From positions 7,792,698-7,856,697 of the forward strand of contig JAYKKT010000076.1 of assembly GCA_036023115.1 (NCBI GenBank): a stretch of 64,000 bases of DNA, given 5' to 3'. Positions 58,315 to 64,000 of the stretch are shown here, one piece after another (within the stretch, counting starts at the first letter, position 1; every line of letters begins with the position of its first letter). Made by a program: the position numbers and the translations under genes. The DNA is from Brasenia schreberi. Its lineage: Eukaryota > Streptophyta > Magnoliopsida > Nymphaeales > Cabombaceae. A model generated the notes under the pieces. The model ran no database searches. It was given only the letters and a program-made list of their open reading frames with translations, and was not told the DNA's origin.

Positions 58315-61107
58315 AGCGACTTAAGTTGTCAATGGATTGATGGTTAATTCAAACCCAAATGCATATAGTTGGTCAATGCTGTCAGTTGTTTAAGTAATTG
58401 TCGAAAGGCTAAGCATGCGGAGGAAGATACTTGTCCGGGATTAAGGGGACCCATAGCAAGTTTAAATTTGGGGTTATATGAGCCATTGCGGGACTTTAGG
58501 GTCCTTTCAAGCACTTTAATCATGATTAAAGAAACAGAATTAGTGCAGGAGGAAGCAGGCCCTCTAGTTTAAATTTCTATAGATTCAGGTTCTTGTCCAG
58601 CAAAGCCCAAGGGCCGAGACTGCTACCACCTTTTCAAGAGAAAGCCTTAAAGAACAAAGTTGCAACTATGGATGACAATGGGCGATGACTGAGTGGATTA
58701 CTGTGCAGTGCATTTGAGAAACATTTTAGGTGAAAATACTTTGCGCTTTCATGTGAACACTTTTGCACCATTGTTCGGGATAACTTCGGTTTATCGTAAA
58801 TTGGAGATAATATTTTGGTTTATTTTCCTCACAATGTGGAACGTGACACGTGGAGTAGATGACAACCTCTCGAGGTCACATCAGGTCCAGAAGTGATCAA
58901 AATATATTAGACAATATTCTAGTCTCTAACATTAATAAAGCTCATGATAGAGAAGATAGAAAAGGAAAAGATAAGAAAATGTATCATTAATATTTCTATC
59001 AGAGTGTGCATAAATTGTAATTATTAGACAATATGTAATCAAGAAGGTTATGTGTGTGTATTTATGATTGGAAATTAAGTAAAAATACTTAACTTTTCTC
59101 ACATGAGTTCAAAGTGTTCATTTGGCTATTACTACATATGATTGTTTGAAAGAAAGAGCCATAGATAAGAAGGTATTATCTGTTACTTTAAATAATGCTT
59201 TGCATAAGCATATTAAAGTCAACTTTTCTTACATAATTCTTTGTTATGTAATGATTTTTTTATATTCGTTACTATACCCACATTTTAAATTTCATTGTTT
59301 AAGATGACTTTAAAGTTTAAAGAGGGCATCAAATATGTTAAAACATTAGATGTAACAAACATGTATTGATGTGAGAGTTGAACTACGTTTAAATGTAACA
59401 ATTAGACGGAACTCGACATACATGATGCTTGACTAGATGAAACTCGACATACATGATGCTTGATATGTGTATTATATATCATAAATTAGTTGATTTATAT
59501 ATATATTCTTCTCATTTAATTACTAATTAGTTGATCTACCTTTTCAGATAAAGATGAAACAATAGAGTTGCTCTTAAAGTCAATGGTTTCTAAAGAAATT
59601 TCTGCACAAGATTCAAATGCGATTGGTGATATTGATACGAACACTTGTGACCTTCTTTCACATTGACTGAGATGGTATTTTTTTTTTGTTATTTTAAACT
59701 GCTGTATTGGTCATGTTTTTACATTCCTCCTCTGCTCCAACCAAAGGAAAATTATTCTAGAATACCTCTTGATTAGTAATATGTTGCTTATGTTTTTATT
59801 TGTTAAGGGCATCCTTTTGCCCCAAAAGTATGATAGTTCTCTCTCTCTCACACACACATACAAATTTATTAATTGTTCCTCTCTAAATGCATGAAGCAAT
59901 TGGGACTCGATGCACCTTGGAGCAAAAGGAATTTAGAAGAACAGTTGAGACTAGTCTAGTTTGAAGCCTAGAAACAACTTTGTTTCTCTAAAATCACAAG
60001 GCTCTCTCGATGTAGGTGACTCTAATTGCGAGTATTGGGCTTTTTGGCCCTATGGCAACTTGATCATTTAGTCGTATTGAAGATGTAAATATCTTATAGA
60101 TGTCTATAATTGTGCAAGTGTAGAGCAAAAGCTGGAACTGGCAGTGAACCCCAAAATCATGCTTCCAACCATTTGGTGTCATAGGTAAGAAAATTATCTT
60201 TTCTCGAATCCGACTAACCCGTCAATGGTTGCGATTGCAGCCGTGCTAATGATGCTCTCTAACAAAATGATGGAGAGTAGTTTGTCGGTATACATTTGTA
60301 ATTCATAATTTATTGCTTTTGGATTGTTAGTGTTCCTTTTGTGATTGTCAATTTGTAATTCTCATTGAATAAATGATGCTTGTTTATTTTCTGTATTATG
60401 AACGTGTTTATGAAATCAAAGGTTTTTATTGCTTTGCCTTGAAATTGCAGTTTCATTGCTTTTGAGTATAATTCACTTTGTATGATTAGTAGGTTTCTAG
60501 TGACTTATCAAAGCAATATCAATATATGTGGGCCAATCTGGCCCGGCCCATGGCCCATTAAGGGCCGGGCTGGCCCACATTTTACATGGGCCCAAAAGGG
60601 CTAGGGCCGAGCATCTGTATCAATTGCCCAAGAGCAAATACCGCGGTGACACAAGGACCATTGACGCAACCAACCGCTCATTGCCCTCCTAGTTTGGCTT
60701 AGTTTGTAGGGGTGCAGTCAAGCTAAGTTCAGCTCGAGTATAGGCAAGTTCAACTCAACTCGAACAGAAATGTTGAGCTCGAGGTTCAATGTTTGAGCTC
60801 GAACTAGGACCAAATCTACTTAGATCGAGCTTCATTATAGAAGCTCAATCTTTTTGAGCTTGAAATAACCTTTAAGAAGATGTTGAAAAATTCCTTAATG
60901 TATGAGACCATTGAAGTTTGTCGAACAAATTCTGATGAGGGACTGGAGTGTGTGGTTCTGCAAGATGGTTTCATGAATTGTATACTTTCTACCAAAAGGG
61001 CTTAATAAGGTTTTGATACTGCCTGTTCCAAGATGGTTTAGGGTCTCAACCGATAGAAAACAATAAAAAATTCAAATTTATAGAAAAACCGAAGCGGTTT
61101 CCGTTTC
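58315..61107. repeat. Module D, copy 5
   Basis: Matches 10018 to about 13180. It has a 12-base deletion at 58384 and a ~330-base deletion at 59710 (CTGTATTGG joined to TCATGTTTTT). It ends in the same TTTCATGAAGG junction to linker L as 23050. Confidence 0.7.
59122..59236 (+). pseudogene. hAT-type transposase scrap, copy 4
   Basis: CLKERAIDKKVLSVTLNNALHKH, as in 10837-10950 but with NNA. Confidence 0.4.
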
Positions 61108-61456
61108 ATGAAGGTTCTTTTGATTGAACCACCTAGCCAGGAGGATAGTAGATTTCTTTCACGAGCTAACATGGTGTTTCCATTAGTTAAAGCACAGAAC
61201 TTTAAGCGCTAGGGAGTTTGTCTTCTAATTAGATGTTTCTGTTGGTATACGCCATGGTTAATGGTGTTCCACTTACAAGGGGAAGGCCAAACGCAGGTAT
61301 ACATGCTCTGAAATCGAACTCACGATCTGCATCTTGTGAACAACATGCCATTCCAGAAGAACAAACGCCCGGAGTGCATACTTTATTCTAAAAACTAGCT
61401 AGAAAACATTAATTGCCCAAACATGCAAGATCCAGAGTTCAACTGGCAGGGCACCC
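61108..61456. repeat. Linker block L, copy 7, cut on the right
   Basis: Same start as 23051. It breaks off at CAGGGCACCC and is joined to module D at TGTATTATATATC (equivalent to 11187), so the PG gene that should follow is absent. Confidence 0.75.
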
Positions 61457-64000
61457 TGTATTATATATCATAAATTAGTTTGATTATATATATATATATT
61501 CTTCTCATTTAATTACTAATTAGTTGATCTACATTTTTCAGATAAAGATGAAACAATAGAGTTGCTCTTAAAGTCAATGGTTTCTAAAGAAATTTCTGCA
61601 CAAGATTCAAATGCAATTGGTGATATTGATACGAACACTTGTGACCTTCTTTTATATTGACCGAGATGCTAGTTTTTTTTTGTTATTTTAAACTGCTGTA
61701 TTGGAAACTTTAGAATTGATCGTTCATTCGTATTGACTGAATGATTGTTACTAATGATGTCTAATGGCATCTTCATATTTGTTCATCTGAATGTGTTCAT
61801 GGAGTGAAAAAGTATGTAGCTTTGCCATGTGACTACACAAGGAAATGAAGTTTCATTGCTGTTGACTATTGAGTATGATTGACTTCGTGTGATTGGCAGA
61901 TTCCTAATTTATTAATATTGCATTCTCATTGTTGTTGAGTATGATTCACTTCGTGTTGCTTGTTGATCTTGTGCAATCATGTTTTTACATTCCTCCTCTG
62001 CTCCAACCAAAGGAAAATTATGTCTAGAATACCTCCTGATTAGTAATATGTTGCTTATGTTTTTATTTTTTAAGGGCATCCTTTTGCCCCAAAAGTATGT
62101 TAGTTCTCTCTCTCTCGCACACACATACAAATTTATTAATTGTTCGTCTCTAAATGCATGAAGCCATTGGGACTCGATGCACCTTGGAGCAAAAGAAATT
62201 TAGAAGATCAGTTGAGACTTGTCTAGTTTGAAGCCTAGAAACAACTTTGTTTCTCTAAAAGCACAAGGCTCTCTCGATGTAGGTAACTCTAATTGCGAGT
62301 ATTGGGCATTTTGGCCCTATGGCAGCTTGATCATTTAGATGTATTGAAGAAGTAAATATCTTATAGATGTCTATAATTGTGCAAGTGTAGAGTGAAAGCT
62401 GGAACTGGCAGTGAACCCCAAAATCATGCTTCCAACCATTTGGTGTCATAGGTAAGAAAATTATCTTTTCTCGAATCTGTTTACCCGACTAACCCGTCAA
62501 TGGTTGCAATTGCAGTCATGCTAATGATGCTCTCTAACAAAATGATGGAGAGCAAGTTGTCGGTATACATTTGTAATTAGTAATTTATTGCTTTTGGATT
62601 GCAGTGTTCCTTTTGTGATTGTCGATTTTGTAATTCTAGTTGAATAAATGATATTACTATTTTCTGTATAATGAATGTGTTTATGGAATTCAAAGGTTTT
62701 TATTTGCTTTGCCTTGAAATTGCCAGTTTCATTGCTTTTGAGTGCTGATCCGCTTTTGTATGATTAGTAGGTTTCTAGTGACTTATCAAAGCAACGTGAT
62801 GTGATGGCTCTGTGGGGCCATATGGCCAAGGCCATGACCCATTGAGGGCTAGGCTAGCCCACATTTGTAGTTTTCCCCAAAAGGGGTTAGGGTCGAGCAT
62901 CTGTATTATGAATTGCCCAGCAAATACCACGGTGACACGGACCATTCGGCAGCAACCAACCGCTCATTGCCCTCCTGGTTTGGCCTGAGTCTGTAGGGGT
63001 GCATCGTGCATGCAAAGTTCAGCTCGAGTGTAGGCAAGTAAAACTCAACTCAAAACAGGAGAATGTTTGAGCTCGAGGTTCAGATGTTTGAGCTCGGAAC
63101 TAAGTCCGAATCTTGCTTAGATCGAGCTTCATTATAGAAGCTAGAAATAATCTTGAGCTTGAAATAACCTTTAAGAAAATATAGTAAAAGTACCTTAATG
63201 TATTCAAGCATTGAAGTTTCTCGAAGAAATTCTGATAAGGGACTGGAGTATGTAGTTATGCAAGTAGCAATTGGTGAGTCAGAATGGTATCATGAATTGT
63301 ATACTTACTACCAAAAGGGCTTAATAAGGTTTTGATACTGCCTCTGCAAGATGGTTTGGGGTCTCAACTACTCTGGCGAAACAATAAAGAATTCAAAAAA
63401 TTCAAATTCTGAGAAAAGCCGAAGCGCGGTACAGTTTTAGTGAAAAGTGGAAGCTGGAAACCCAGCCGAGTGGTATACGGATTCCCTAGCCCATAGCCTG
63501 GCCCTAGTTTGGTTTTGCATTTGAACGCTGCAAACCGATTTGAAACCAGCCATGTTTAACAGAATTCTTTAACATTGCAGTAAATCATAATATCTGTATA
63601 TTTATATCCTTGCTTTCTGACGCATCATTTGTTCTTTGCCTTCCATGGAGAGACTAATTTAAATTCTTGTATGACGCCATACCACACATTATTTGAGCCC
63701 CAATATTGATGAGCTCTCACCAACACTTAGCTTGTTTGCATATCGAGCTTGACTGCATAATCTTATCTCGACCTCAGTAGGACCGAGCTGAGTATGAGCT
63801 ATATCATGAAAGTGATCTTGGTGGGTATCTTGCCTGTAGCTCAATGCATTTACTCTCCTTGATGACAAGACACTAGTGGTAGATCAAATTCAAAGTGACA
63901 TAATAGCCTAGGCGACGTACAAAGTATGATTTTTGTTGGTGATTCTTAGAAAACACACTATTTTCAGATAATTGGACCCATCGGAGAACCTAGTTGAGGA
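61457..64000. repeat. Module D, copy 6, with a low-quality right part
   Basis: Up to about 62565 it matches copies 3 and 5 well, including the exon-like stretch at about 61545 and an empty TCGGT site near 62562. From there to the end it is collinear with 12340-13700 and 47290-48660 but with many scattered 1-5-base insertions, deletions and substitutions. No gene is seen. Confidence 0.65.

Overview
The window looks like plant nuclear DNA. It is AT-rich and gene-poor. Its only intact genes are intron-containing, with GT-AG introns and a secretory signal peptide. The rest is debris of typical plant mobile elements: Copia, a Gypsy-type LTR element with gag only, an L1-type LINE, CACTA and probably hAT. 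No bacterial operon, CRISPR array, rRNA or convincing tRNA gene is visible. I cannot name the species.

The real genes are three near-identical four-exon polygalacturonase genes (GH28, exopolygalacturonase-like), all on the minus strand: PG-A (7263-8869), PG-B (24061-25706) and PG-C (55511-57156). PG-B and PG-C encode 413 residues. PG-A encodes 400 because of a 39-bp in-frame deletion in exon 1. All three keep the four GH28 active-site motifs (NTDG, GDD, GHG, RIK). They probably encode secreted pectin-degrading enzymes. Two more loci are fragments of the same gene (exon 2 piece 19719-19918, exon 4 end 47157-47207). Four are copies of exon 3 from a second, diverged and dead PG (2047-2259, 5456-5655, 18734-18946, 53721-53933).

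Almost everything else is the same set of modules, repeated, rearranged and truncated: (i) Copia gag-integrase remnant, spacer and dead PG exon 3; (ii) linker L (copies near 2260, 5656, 18947, 23055, 45857, 53934, 61111); (iii) PG 3' flank, PG gene and promoter; (iv) a downstream module D (from 10018, 19919, 26865, 36475, 47208, 58315, 61457) with hAT-like debris, a GGCCC-rich patch and an AT microsatellite; (v) a LINE remnant and block T (3534, 15253, 50238). The Copia start at base 1 recurs at 16687 and 51671, so the layout is about 3.5 rounds of a roughly 17-kb tandem segmental duplication with later deletions and insertions.

The middle repeat is interrupted twice. A complete non-autonomous LTR retrotransposon (29075-36469) is flanked by a perfect 5-bp target duplication. 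A 39256-45856 stretch holds a CACTA transposase fragment and a decayed L1-type LINE, of which the other repeats keep only short deletion remnants.

From about 62570 to the end the sequence diverges abruptly from its paralogues by scattered small indels. This looks more like poor base quality than biology. I found no new enzymatic or defence system. The interesting content is how this gene array was built and broken.
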